A DNA stretch of 14,124 nucleotides. Origin: Planctomycetaceae bacterium UBA6894 (GTDB lineage: Bacteria > Planctomycetota > Planctomycetia > Gemmatales > Gemmataceae). The notes beneath the pieces were generated by a model, which worked only from the letters and a program-made list of their open reading frames with translations, did not search any database and was not told the origin of the DNA. The stretch's first letter is position 1. Every line of letters starts with the position of its first letter. Location of the stretch: assembly GCA_002451275.1 (NCBI GenBank), contig DKBS01000079.1, positions 1 through 14,124 of the forward strand, in the 5' to 3' direction. The position numbers and the translations under genes are program-made. This document shows, one piece after another, positions 1 through 7,339 of the stretch.

Positions 1-113
1 CGCCGACCGTTTCACCGATTATTCAGCAAATTCAGCAACTTTTTCCGTGAGACTTCCGATAGAGACCGTGGTGCCTTGTGTTTGCAAGGTGTGGAGTCTC
101 ATGAACGGGTTGG

Positions 114-1463
114 ATGAGCGTGGCAAACCCAGCCGGAAAGCAAACACTGGCGAACACACCGGCCCACACCGCCGGGGCGTTGCTGCTGCAGGTTGTCCGG
201 TATGGCATCGCCATCGGGGCTCTGGTCACCGCCGGAGTGGCCGGCGTCTGGTGGTGGAGCACCCGGGACATCTCCACGGAAAACGCCTATGTCGTCGGCA
301 ATGTGACGCCAATCTCGGCCGAGGTCGCCGGCAATGTGGTGGCCCTGTTTGCTGATGACAACATGGTGGTCAAGGCGGGGGAACCCCTGCTGCAGATCGA
401 TCCGGTGCCTTACCAGTTGGCGGTGGATGAGGCCCGCGCCGATTACCGCAAGGCGCTCAAGGAACTGGAGGGCGCCACCATCACGGTTCGCCTGACCGAC
501 CAGGACCGAAAATCCGGCTTTGATTCGGCCCAGGCCCGCTTGCGTGAGCAGGAAGAGTCCCTCAAGGCCAGCGAACTCGAGGCCAACGCCCGCGAAAGCA
601 TCCACAACAAGGAAAAGGAAACCCTGCTGGCAAGCCGGGCCGAGGAACCAGGTCTGGTTGCCCTCGAGCGCAACGCGCGCGACTACTTCGAGCGCTACGA
701 CAACTTGGCCAAATCAGGCGATATCCCTGTCCAGGATCGCGATAACAAGGAGGCCACCTGGAAAGACGCGCTGGCCCGCCTGAACAATCTCAAAAGCCGC
801 ATCGCCGCCCTGGAAAGTCAGGTCATGGCCAGCGACTTGGACAAAAGGCAAGCGCTCGTCCGCGTTGAAAAACAAAAGCGCGCGGTGGCCGATGCGCAGG
901 CGATGGTGGGCCGGGCGCAGGCCGCCTTATTGCAGCCCGACATTGCTGAGGCCGACCGGTCGGCCTTGCAGCGCAAGGTCGATCTGTCCCGAGCCCGCCT
1001 GCAGCAGGCAAAACTCCGCCTCGCCAACACGCTGGTGCGTGCCCCCATGGCCGGCATTGTCAGCAAACGCACCGCCCAACTGGGCCAGACCATTGCCGGT
1101 GGCCAGCCGTTCCTCAGCATCACCCCGCTTGATCTCGACAATGTCTGGATCGTCGCCAACCTGCGCGAGGACCAGTTGGCCCGCACCCGGGTGGGCCAGC
1201 AGGTCATTGTCACCGTCGATGCCATCCCGGGCATGGAGTTCCCCTGCTGGGTCGAAAGCCTCTCGGGCGGCACCGGCGCGGCCTTCTCCCTGTTCCCGCC
1301 GGACAACGCCACCGGCAACTTCACCCGCATCGTCCAGCGCCTGCCGGTCCGTTTGCGGTTCCAGGCGAAGGAGAATTTTGAAAACCGTATCCGCCCCGGC
1401 ATGTCCTGCAAAATCCGCATCGAACCCGATGTGACCGTCCGCAACCCGGGAGCCAACCCATGA
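114..1463 (+). CDS. emrA: EmrA/HlyD-type periplasmic adaptor of an efflux pump
   Basis: This 449-residue membrane-fusion protein should link an inner-membrane MFS exporter to an outer-membrane channel. A single N-terminal membrane anchor spans about residues 27-49. It is followed by a first half-lipoyl segment with TENAYVVGNVTPISAEVAGN (55-74), a long charged alpha-helical hairpin (about 105-300), and a second lipoyl half with LVRAPMAGIVSKRTAQLGQ (307-325). The C-terminal beta domain carries GGTGAAFSLFPPDNATGN (385-402) followed by IVQRLPVRL, which closely resembles E. coli EmrA and is typical of adaptors that work with DHA2-type MFS pumps. ATG 114 is the first possible start, because an in-frame TGA lies at 102-104; no strong ribosome binding site precedes it. 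The stop overlaps the next start as ATGA. This is the first gene of the operon as seen. Family assignment is secure; the substrate is unknown. Confidence 0.93.
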   Translation: MSVANPAGKQTLANTPAHTAGALLLQVVRYGIAIGALVTAGVAGVWWWSTRDISTENAYVVGNVTPISAEVAGNVVALFADDNMVVKAGEPLLQIDPVPYQLAVDEARADYRKALKELEGATITVRLTDQDRKSGFDSAQARLREQEESLKASELEANARESIHNKEKETLLASRAEEPGLVALERNARDYFERYDNLAKSGDIPVQDRDNKEATWKDALARLNNLKSRIAALESQVMASDLDKRQALVRVEKQKRAVADAQAMVGRAQAALLQPDIAEADRSALQRKVDLSRARLQQAKLRLANTLVRAPMAGIVSKRTAQLGQTIAGGQPFLSITPLDLDNVWIVANLREDQLARTRVGQQVIVTVDAIPGMEFPCWVESLSGGTGAAFSLFPPDNATGNFTRIVQRLPVRLRFQAKENFENRIRPGMSCKIRIEPDVTVRNPGANP

Positions 1464-3049
1464 GGCTCCCCGGCCCGAATGGCCTTGGTCTGATGCTGTG
1501 GCTGGCCACTTGGGCCATCCCCGCATCTCTCCCAGCGCAGGAAAAGGCGGAGGCTCCCCCTATTCCAACCCTCATTCCCCCGGCTGTGGACCCCACTCCG
1601 CCAGCCGGAGAGGGCCAGGCCCTGAATCTGCAACTAGCGCTCTCGAAAAGCCTGGCGAATGTTCGGGTGGTCCAGGCCGTGGTGAACACCCGCACTGCCA
1701 CGGTCGGGCGGTTCGAGGCGCTCAAGCACTTTGTGCCCATGGCCAATCTGCCCCAGTTGTTCGTGGGCTTGCAAAACGCATCGGGCCGCGACGGTTCTGC
1801 CAGCATCTTCCCCGATGTCACCGGCGGAACTCCGTTTTTTGGCGAGGGCCTCATCCACGCCCAGCTCAGCCGAGCCAACCTGTTCTTCCCGCTCGATCCC
1901 TCCGGGCAGATCACCGCGTTGCCCATCGCTGAGGAAGGCATCCGTGCCAAACTGCTGATGGAGGAACTGGTTCGCCGTTCCCAGGTGGAACTCGCGGCGC
2001 AAAGTTATTTCGAGGCCAAGCGCCTGCGCCATGCGGCATTGACCGCCAACTATGCCAGAAATTTCGCCGCCGCGCGCGAGGCCCGGGTGGAACGTCGTCT
2101 GGCCCAGCGTCAGGTGCATGATGTGGAACTCACCGCCGCACGTGTTGACAACACCAAAAGCCGGGTGATGGTCGAGGAGATCGAGCGCGCCTCCCGTCTG
2201 GCACAAAGGCGTCTGGGTCAAACGCTCCACACCAGCCGGTTGTTGGTTCCCCAGGGCGGTGAGCCAGTCCCGGTTCGGTTGGACGGCCCCTATTCGTTCG
2301 ACCTCGAATCCCTCGATGAAATCCACCTCGATTGGGTCTCAGACCTACCACAGAGCCGGGAAGAAACCGTCGAGATGGCCCGCCGCAAGCGGGTGGAGGT
2401 CCGCATCCTCGTGATCGGCCTCAACATCGCTCGGCTGGCCGAAAAGCGCGATCTGCTGCGGTTGATGGGTTTGGGTAGCCTGCCCCTGGGCCTTTCATTC
2501 AAAAACACCACCATCCCCAACGGCGGCCCGGCAACGCTGGGCACCATCTTTGGCACCCTGTACGAGGTACCAGTGGTCGACTTCGGCTTCTGGTCCAATG
2601 TCCGCCGCGCCCGGCTCGATGTGGTCCGCTCCCAACTCGATCTGGAGAAGGTGCTCCTCGAGGTGGAGGAAGATGCCGGCAACGCCTGGGACCGCCTGCG
2701 CCAGGCGGAGTTTGAGCATGGCCAAAAGCAGCGGGAAGAGGCGCTGGCCACCGAACTGCGCGAGCGTGCCGGTCGCATGTTGGAACAAAAGCAGATGATC
2801 GCCCTCGATGTCCAGGAGGCGGATCTGGCACTCAGTCAGGCCCAGACCAATCGCTGGACCGCCTGGTACAACCTCCAGCTTGCCCGTCTCGACCTGCTTC
2901 GGTCCACCGAACTGCTGCTGGATTACCTGCGCGACGCCGGCATCGAGGCCCCGCCCCAGCCGGTGGTCGCCATTTCTAAGCCGTCCCTGTGGCACAAGCT
3001 GACATGCAAGATGCTGCCGGCTCACGAACACGGGGAGGTGAACCGATGA
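1460..3049 (+). CDS. TolC-family outer-membrane efflux protein
   Basis: This 529-residue protein should form the outer-membrane duct of the tripartite exporter. An N-terminal signal peptide covers about residues 1-26 (hydrophobic LMLWLATWAIPASLPAQ), followed by a proline-rich linker. There is no lipobox cysteine, so it is TolC-like rather than an OprM-type lipoprotein. Two long helical repeats rich in A, L, E, R and Q follow, as expected for TolC coiled-coil barrels. The second contains VDFGFWSNVRRARLDVVRSQ, the position where the family usually has an F-D-G-G-x-x-x-A-like turn. ATG 1460 overlaps the previous stop, and GGGAG (1448-1452) sits 7 nt upstream. Its place directly after the adaptor gene supports a role in one pump. 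Sequence similarity in this family is low, so the call rests on architecture and neighbours. Confidence 0.9.
   Translation: MRLPGPNGLGLMLWLATWAIPASLPAQEKAEAPPIPTLIPPAVDPTPPAGEGQALNLQLALSKSLANVRVVQAVVNTRTATVGRFEALKHFVPMANLPQLFVGLQNASGRDGSASIFPDVTGGTPFFGEGLIHAQLSRANLFFPLDPSGQITALPIAEEGIRAKLLMEELVRRSQVELAAQSYFEAKRLRHAALTANYARNFAAAREARVERRLAQRQVHDVELTAARVDNTKSRVMVEEIERASRLAQRRLGQTLHTSRLLVPQGGEPVPVRLDGPYSFDLESLDEIHLDWVSDLPQSREETVEMARRKRVEVRILVIGLNIARLAEKRDLLRLMGLGSLPLGLSFKNTTIPNGGPATLGTIFGTLYEVPVVDFGFWSNVRRARLDVVRSQLDLEKVLLEVEEDAGNAWDRLRQAEFEHGQKQREEALATELRERAGRMLEQKQMIALDVQEADLALSQAQTNRWTAWYNLQLARLDLLRSTELLLDYLRDAGIEAPPQPVVAISKPSLWHKLTCKMLPAHEHGEVNR
3032..3040 (+). promoter_or_regulatory. Strong ribosome binding site fixing the start of the third efflux-operon gene
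   Basis: GGGGAGGTG lies inside the last codons of the TolC-family gene, 5 nt before ATG 3046. That ATG overlaps the upstream stop as ATGA. This favours 3046 over the longer in-frame alternative at 2989, whose extra N-terminal residues would place the twin-arginine leader internally. Confidence 0.7.
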
Positions 3050-3807
3050 CGGGCCTTCCCCTTTCCCGCCGCATATTTTTGACGGCCGCCGGCGGCTATT
3101 GCGCTGCCACCGCCGCTGGCCAGGAGGTCCCCACTCTGCCTGCCCCCAGATCCGCCAGCGAACCGGCCCCGGTCAAGGTGGCGCCCACGGTTTTGGTGGC
3201 CGGAAGCAGTACCATCCTCCGGGTGAGGCAGGTCCTGCCGCACGATGGCCTGGCACCCGGCGATCGTTTGCTGAACAGCCAATGTGACTTGCAGGTGGGC
3301 GACCGCTTCCTGGCGGAAATGGTCGATCAGGCAAGGTGCGCGGGTCAGACTCCCGCGATGATCGGTGGCGAGGTGGCCGAGATCGTGGCTCCGGGTCGGT
3401 TCGGCAAAAACGGCAAACTGTACCTGCGCCTGTCGCAACTGGTCCGGCGCGAGGAAGACACCATTGTCCCCTGGACTCTCGACACCACCGATTTTGCCAA
3501 ACACCCGCACCTCAGACGGGCCCTGATCAACTCGCTCTTCTTGGGCGAGGGGGCTGGCATGGGCATGAGCATCGCTTCCCAGTTCAGCTTCACCGGCGTG
3601 AACCCGTTGTTCATGGGTATTGGTGCCGGGGCTGGCCTTTTGGTTGGCATCGGACTGTGCGCGCTGCGCCGCGGCACCACCGCCCGCTTGGAACCCGGGG
3701 ACACCTTCGAGGTGGAAGTGGGATCCTGCCGCTGCCGCGTGTTGCCCCGTTCCACTGAATTGCTGCTCTATCCCGCCATGCCGCCCGGGGGGAACGCGAA
3801 GAAATGA
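3046..3807 (+). CDS. Uncharacterised twin-arginine-leader protein in the efflux operon
   Basis: I do not recognise this 253-residue protein by name. Its N-terminus has SRRIFLT (residues 7-13), a close match to the Tat consensus, then a small-residue hydrophobic stretch and a probable cleavage near AAGQ (23-26). A Pro/Ala-rich linker (27-48) precedes a beta-rich domain with GDRFLAEM (85-92), GGEVAEIVAPGRFGKNGK (107-124) and TIVPWTLD (139-146). A glycine-rich hydrophobic segment at about 166-207 includes GIGAGAGLLVGIG, like a glycine zipper or membrane hairpin. It is followed by LEPGDTFEVEV (215-225). This order loosely recalls the C-terminal domain of VirB10/TrbI-type envelope proteins, which is only an impression. 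Overlapping ATGA junctions on both sides couple it to the pump. It may be a periplasmic or membrane-tethered accessory; the function is unknown. Confidence 0.8.
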   Translation: MTGLPLSRRIFLTAAGGYCAATAAGQEVPTLPAPRSASEPAPVKVAPTVLVAGSSTILRVRQVLPHDGLAPGDRLLNSQCDLQVGDRFLAEMVDQARCAGQTPAMIGGEVAEIVAPGRFGKNGKLYLRLSQLVRREEDTIVPWTLDTTDFAKHPHLRRALINSLFLGEGAGMGMSIASQFSFTGVNPLFMGIGAGAGLLVGIGLCALRRGTTARLEPGDTFEVEVGSCRCRVLPRSTELLLYPAMPPGGNAKK

Positions 3808-4316
3808 ATCGGACCTTCCTGCCTCTTGCACTCGTTTGCATCGGTTTGCTCTCCGGGTGCGCCCGGCCCGCCCAGCGCCAACCGGTCGCCCAGGCCGAAT
3901 CGCTTCCCCCCGCCTACCCGCGAACCTCCATCACCGATCCAGCCACGCAGCAGGGTGTGAAGGCCCTCGAAGCGGCGGTGAATGCCATGAAAGGTTCCGA
4001 TGGCCAACCGCTGTATGCGGGCGTGGAAATCCTGCCCCCCACGCGCACCGTTCTCCCCTACGGCGTTGGGCGTTACCAGCAGCAAACCCGCTTGCCGGTG
4101 ATCCTCACCACAGGCCCTGTCTGGGCCAAACTGGATGCCACCCGCAGGGAAGCGTTGGTCCGCCAGACCCACCAGGAATGTCTGCAGGCTCTCGAGCGCT
4201 CCGACTGCAAGCTGCCCCTCACTCTCACCGTGCAGGAGCCGCGGGGCTGGCAGGTCGCGTGGTTGAACGATCCCGAACCTGGCCGCTCCATCTTCGTGGG
4301 CGATGCGGATGAGTGA
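3804..4316 (+). CDS. Small lipoprotein of unknown function in the efflux operon
   Basis: This 170-residue protein starts with a lipoprotein signal peptide: MNR, a hydrophobic core, then the lipobox L-S-G-C with the lipidated cysteine at residue 19. A linker rich in P, Q and A follows. The mature domain has a helical part (about 47-63) and PYGVGRYQQQTRLPVILTTG (85-104), then a charged helix with LDATRREALVRQTHQECLQAL (110-130, best viewed in two parts) and a terminal strand region with GWQVAWL (148-154). Residue +2 is Ala, not Asp; whether that sends it to the outer membrane in this phylum is unknown. No family is recognised. The start overlaps the upstream stop (ATGA), and the end overlaps the MFS gene by 14 nt. 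It probably belongs to the pump complex or its assembly, an inference from position only. Confidence 0.83.
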   Translation: MNRTFLPLALVCIGLLSGCARPAQRQPVAQAESLPPAYPRTSITDPATQQGVKALEAAVNAMKGSDGQPLYAGVEILPPTRTVLPYGVGRYQQQTRLPVILTTGPVWAKLDATRREALVRQTHQECLQALERSDCKLPLTLTVQEPRGWQVAWLNDPEPGRSIFVGDADE

Positions 4317-5868
4317 TTCGGCGGCTCCCGCACCGCAGGAAAAAATCCCGGCAGGCAGGCGCCTCGCCGCCTTGCTGGCCTTGGCTTCGGTCTGGTTGAC
4401 AACCGCCGGTCACACCGCCTGCTTCCGCGAGATGGACGCCGCCCGCGGTTGGGTGACCACCGATGGGTACGCGCTGCACAGTTCCTACCTGTTCGCCATA
4501 GCCTGCGGGTTGGTCCTGACATGGGCCAACCGGCCCCTGGGCAGCCCGGCCCGGGTGATGCGCTATGGCCTGGTGTTGCTGGTGGTCGGTTCCCTGGTGA
4601 ATGGCCTGATGCTCCAGGCACCCTACCGCATTCTGGTGGCCAGCCGCATGGCCGCGGGTTTCGGCGCGGGCATGGTGCTGGCCGCCGCACCCATCGCCGG
4701 CCAGGCGGCGAGCAACCGTTGGTTTGCATGGTCCGGGATCCTGCTGCCCTCCATCGGCGTGCTGGTCATCGCCTGGGTGGCCGATCTCTACCGCGAACAT
4801 GGTTGGGATGGCGGTTTCCTGTTCGAGGGAATGCTTGCCCTGGTGGCCCTGCTCACGCTCCTGCTATGGGGCCATGATCATGGGCAAACCGGTCTCCACC
4901 GCGTGCCCCCTTGGTTCCTGCTGTTTGTTGGTTTCCTGGCAGGTCTGTGGTACTCCCTGTCCTATGGTCAATTGCTCGGCTGGTGGGAAGATCCCCGCAC
5001 CGCTTCCGCCATGGCCATTTGCCTGCTGATGCTCGCCCTGGTCATCGCCACCGTGGTGCTGCGTCCTGATGCGTTGCCTGTTGCCGGCTGGCCCACGCTG
5101 GTGGTGGCCGCCTTTGCCGGTTTTGTGCAGTATTTCAATGTGTCGGACATGGGCGTCTACGGAGGCATGCTGCTCGATCTGGGCATGATCGACCGCAGCC
5201 TGCTCATCTGGCCCCTTTCCATTGGTGCCGCCTGCGCCGCAATCCTGGCGATGGTGTTGCCCAACACCCGGTGGCTAACCCTGGCCGGTTTGCTGGCGGT
5301 GTCGCTGGGAATGTGGCTGGCGCATTCGCGCACCATGGAATGGCCGTTCTGGGCCGCGCTGAATCAGGCCCAGTTCAACTGGTTCCCTGCTCCGGGTGTG
5401 TGGGAACTGGCCCCCGCCCGTTTCCTGATGGGCTTTGGAGCAAGCCTGACGCTGATCGGCCTGCAACGCGCCAGCCTGGTTGACTCGGCCCACGAGGCCC
5501 TACGGCGCGACTTGCTCACTCTGTTCCAGTTCATGGGCGGCGCGGCATCCATCGGCGTGTTGACCCTGTGCACCACCCGCGGCTACCAGAACGAATATTC
5601 CTTCGTGGCCGAGCGTGGCTACATCCAACCAGAAACCTACCTCGAATACGGCGGAATTTTGAAAAACCACCTCCACACCCAAGGGTTTGCCAACCCCGAA
5701 GCGGGGGCCCGTTCGCTGCTGCACGGCAGCGTGGTGTATGAGTCCAACAACCTGGTCTTCTCAAACATTTACGGCGGCTTCTTGGTTGCGGCCCTGTTGT
5801 TTTCAGCCCTGGTATTTTTGGGATGGGTGTGGCTCTGGTTCAAGCCTGTCCAGCGCGAGCCGGCGTGA
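4303..5868 (+). CDS. DHA2/EmrB-like MFS exporter
   Basis: This 521-residue integral membrane protein has many hydrophobic segments, consistent with the 14 helices of the DHA2 family. It should pump a small molecule outward using the proton gradient, with the adaptor and TolC-type gene products. Motif B is visible as SRMAAGFGAGM (114-124). YGQLLGWWEDPR (221-232) resembles the Y/F-G-Q-x-x-x-W-x-x-x-P segment of EmrB relatives. A large polar loop before the last helix (about 425-487) also fits EmrB. Motif A is degenerate (ANRPLGSPARVMR, 75-87, without the usual aspartate), and the motif C region reads LLPSIGVL without the G-P pair. ATG 4309 is an alternative start that has better spacing to GTGGG (4296-4300). 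The 3' end overlaps the opposing symporter gene by 29 nt. Class is confident; substrate is unknown. Confidence 0.87.
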   Translation: MRMSDSAAPAPQEKIPAGRRLAALLALASVWLTTAGHTACFREMDAARGWVTTDGYALHSSYLFAIACGLVLTWANRPLGSPARVMRYGLVLLVVGSLVNGLMLQAPYRILVASRMAAGFGAGMVLAAAPIAGQAASNRWFAWSGILLPSIGVLVIAWVADLYREHGWDGGFLFEGMLALVALLTLLLWGHDHGQTGLHRVPPWFLLFVGFLAGLWYSLSYGQLLGWWEDPRTASAMAICLLMLALVIATVVLRPDALPVAGWPTLVVAAFAGFVQYFNVSDMGVYGGMLLDLGMIDRSLLIWPLSIGAACAAILAMVLPNTRWLTLAGLLAVSLGMWLAHSRTMEWPFWAALNQAQFNWFPAPGVWELAPARFLMGFGASLTLIGLQRASLVDSAHEALRRDLLTLFQFMGGAASIGVLTLCTTRGYQNEYSFVAERGYIQPETYLEYGGILKNHLHTQGFANPEAGARSLLHGSVVYESNNLVFSNIYGGFLVAALLFSALVFLGWVWLWFKPVQREPA

Positions 5869-7336
5869 GAGCCTCCACTGCCAGCGCCACCACCACCGTT
5901 CCGGCACTCCCCACCAGCGCGAACCACGGCCAGGCTAAAACGGGTTTGCCCAAGGCCCCGGGAATGTACACCGCCATCACCGCCAGAAACCCACACACCA
6001 TACCGGTGAGCGCCGCGTTCGATCCCACTCGCTTTCGCATCAGCCCCAGGATGAACAAACCCAGCACCATCCCGGTGGTCAGCCCCGCCACCGACAGCAC
6101 TTGGTCGATGATGCTGCGCGGGCTGTCGATCTGCCACGCCAAAAGCGCCACGCCAATCTGGGCAAAGCCAAAGCCCAAGGTCAGCAGGCGCGACATGTTC
6201 AGGTATTCCGCCTCCTCCCGGTCCGGCCGCATCGGTTTGTAAAAATCCGCCACTGCCGCGCTGGCGGAACTGTTCAGCGAACTCGACAGCGTGGACATTG
6301 CCGCCGCCAGTACCGCCGCAATCACCAGACCCACCAGCCCGGTGGGCAGCTTCTCCACGATGAACCGGCCGAACACTTGGTCATTCCGCATCCCTTCGGG
6401 CAAATCCCAGGTTCCCGATCGCGACAGCACAAAGAGACCGATGCCAATCAACAAAAACAGCAGAAACTGCACCAGCACCGCCACGCCGCTGGCCACCAAG
6501 GCTGCCCGCGCGTGGCTCAGGTTTTTGGCGCACAGGTAGCGCTGCACCATAATCTGGTCTGCCCCGTGGCTGGCCATGCTGAAAAATGCCCCGCCAATCA
6601 CACCCGCCCACAGGGTGTAGGGAATGGTCATGTCGGTGGAGAGATTCAGCAGCCTGAACTTACCGGCCTCGGCTCCAACCTGTGTGAATTGCTCCCAACC
6701 GCCCGGGATGTCCCCCAGCAAAATCCACCCCGCCAGCAACGCCCCCAGCATGTAGATGAAAAACTGGATGCAGTCGGTCCACAACACCGCCTGCATGCCG
6801 CCCAGATAGGTGTAAAGAACCGTCAGCCCGCCCATCACCAAAATGGACAGGGGCATGTTCCATCCCGTGAACTGTTGCAGAAGCAGGGCGGTCAGAAACA
6901 GGCGTAATCCATCGGCCACCGTTCGGGTCACCAAAAACAGCACCGAGGCGCACCGCTGTACCCGCGTGTCAAACTGCTGGCGCAGCACCTCGTAGGCGCT
7001 GATGAAATTCCCCCGGAAAAAACCGGGTAACAGCAGCCAGGCGATCACCACCCGTCCCAGCAGGTAGCCCAGCGCCAGTTGCAGGAAGGTCAGATCCCCG
7101 CCTTGGGGATTGAAGGCTGTGCCTGGAACACTCAGAAAAGTGACAGTGCTGGTCTCCGTGGCCACGATCGACACCAGCACCAGCAGCCAGTGCACCTCGC
7201 GGTCTCCCACGAAGTAGCTTTGGATGTCCTTCTGCCCCTTTCGGAACCAGGCACCCACCAGCGTCGTGGCCACCAGGTACAGGATCACCACGCACAGGTC
7301 GGGCCAGCGCAGGCGGGTCAGTTCACCGAATTCCAC
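5840..7336 (-). CDS. Sodium:solute symporter (SSS family), probably for an amino sugar
   Basis: This 498-residue LeuT-fold transporter imports a solute with sodium. The GTG start (7334-7336) is supported by GAGGAA 6 nt upstream. Family hallmarks are visible: SYFVGDREVHW (40-50) before the second helix, ATETSTVTFLSVPG (59-72) in the unwound first core helix, YTYLGGMQAVLWTDCIQ (175-191) matching the SSF signature, GADQIMVQRYL (258-268), and AAAMSTLSSSLNSSAS (344-359), whose serines correspond to the Na2 site region. About 13 hydrophobic segments are present. It starts 3 nt after the NamZ-family gene, so the two are almost certainly cotranscribed. SSS members are linked to sialic acid and MurNAc uptake in other bacteria, which makes a MurNAc-containing substrate plausible but unproven. 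No terminator is visible beyond its stop. Confidence 0.94.
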   Translation of the reverse strand: MEFGELTRLRWPDLCVVILYLVATTLVGAWFRKGQKDIQSYFVGDREVHWLLVLVSIVATETSTVTFLSVPGTAFNPQGGDLTFLQLALGYLLGRVVIAWLLLPGFFRGNFISAYEVLRQQFDTRVQRCASVLFLVTRTVADGLRLFLTALLLQQFTGWNMPLSILVMGGLTVLYTYLGGMQAVLWTDCIQFFIYMLGALLAGWILLGDIPGGWEQFTQVGAEAGKFRLLNLSTDMTIPYTLWAGVIGGAFFSMASHGADQIMVQRYLCAKNLSHARAALVASGVAVLVQFLLFLLIGIGLFVLSRSGTWDLPEGMRNDQVFGRFIVEKLPTGLVGLVIAAVLAAAMSTLSSSLNSSASAAVADFYKPMRPDREEAEYLNMSRLLTLGFGFAQIGVALLAWQIDSPRSIIDQVLSVAGLTTGMVLGLFILGLMRKRVGSNAALTGMVCGFLAVMAVYIPGALGKPVLAWPWFALVGSAGTVVVALAVEALTPARAGQA

Positions 7337-7339
7337 CGG

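Noticed and set aside
21..38. Two tandem copies of ATTCAGCAA at the left edge
   Set aside because: It has only two 9-nt units, with no sign of a longer repeat array or an iteron set. It is not enough to call a functional repeat.
47..355. An upstream reading frame overlapping the start of the adaptor gene, including ATG 101 with GGAG just before it
   Set aside because: The translation is Arg/Gly/His-rich and motif-free, and most of it lies out of frame inside the well-supported adaptor gene. Chance is the simpler explanation.
2989..3045. Longer start for the Tat-leader protein
   Set aside because: It would lie within the TolC-type coding end and displace the leader from the N-terminus. The strong ribosome binding site at 3032-3040 points to ATG 3046.
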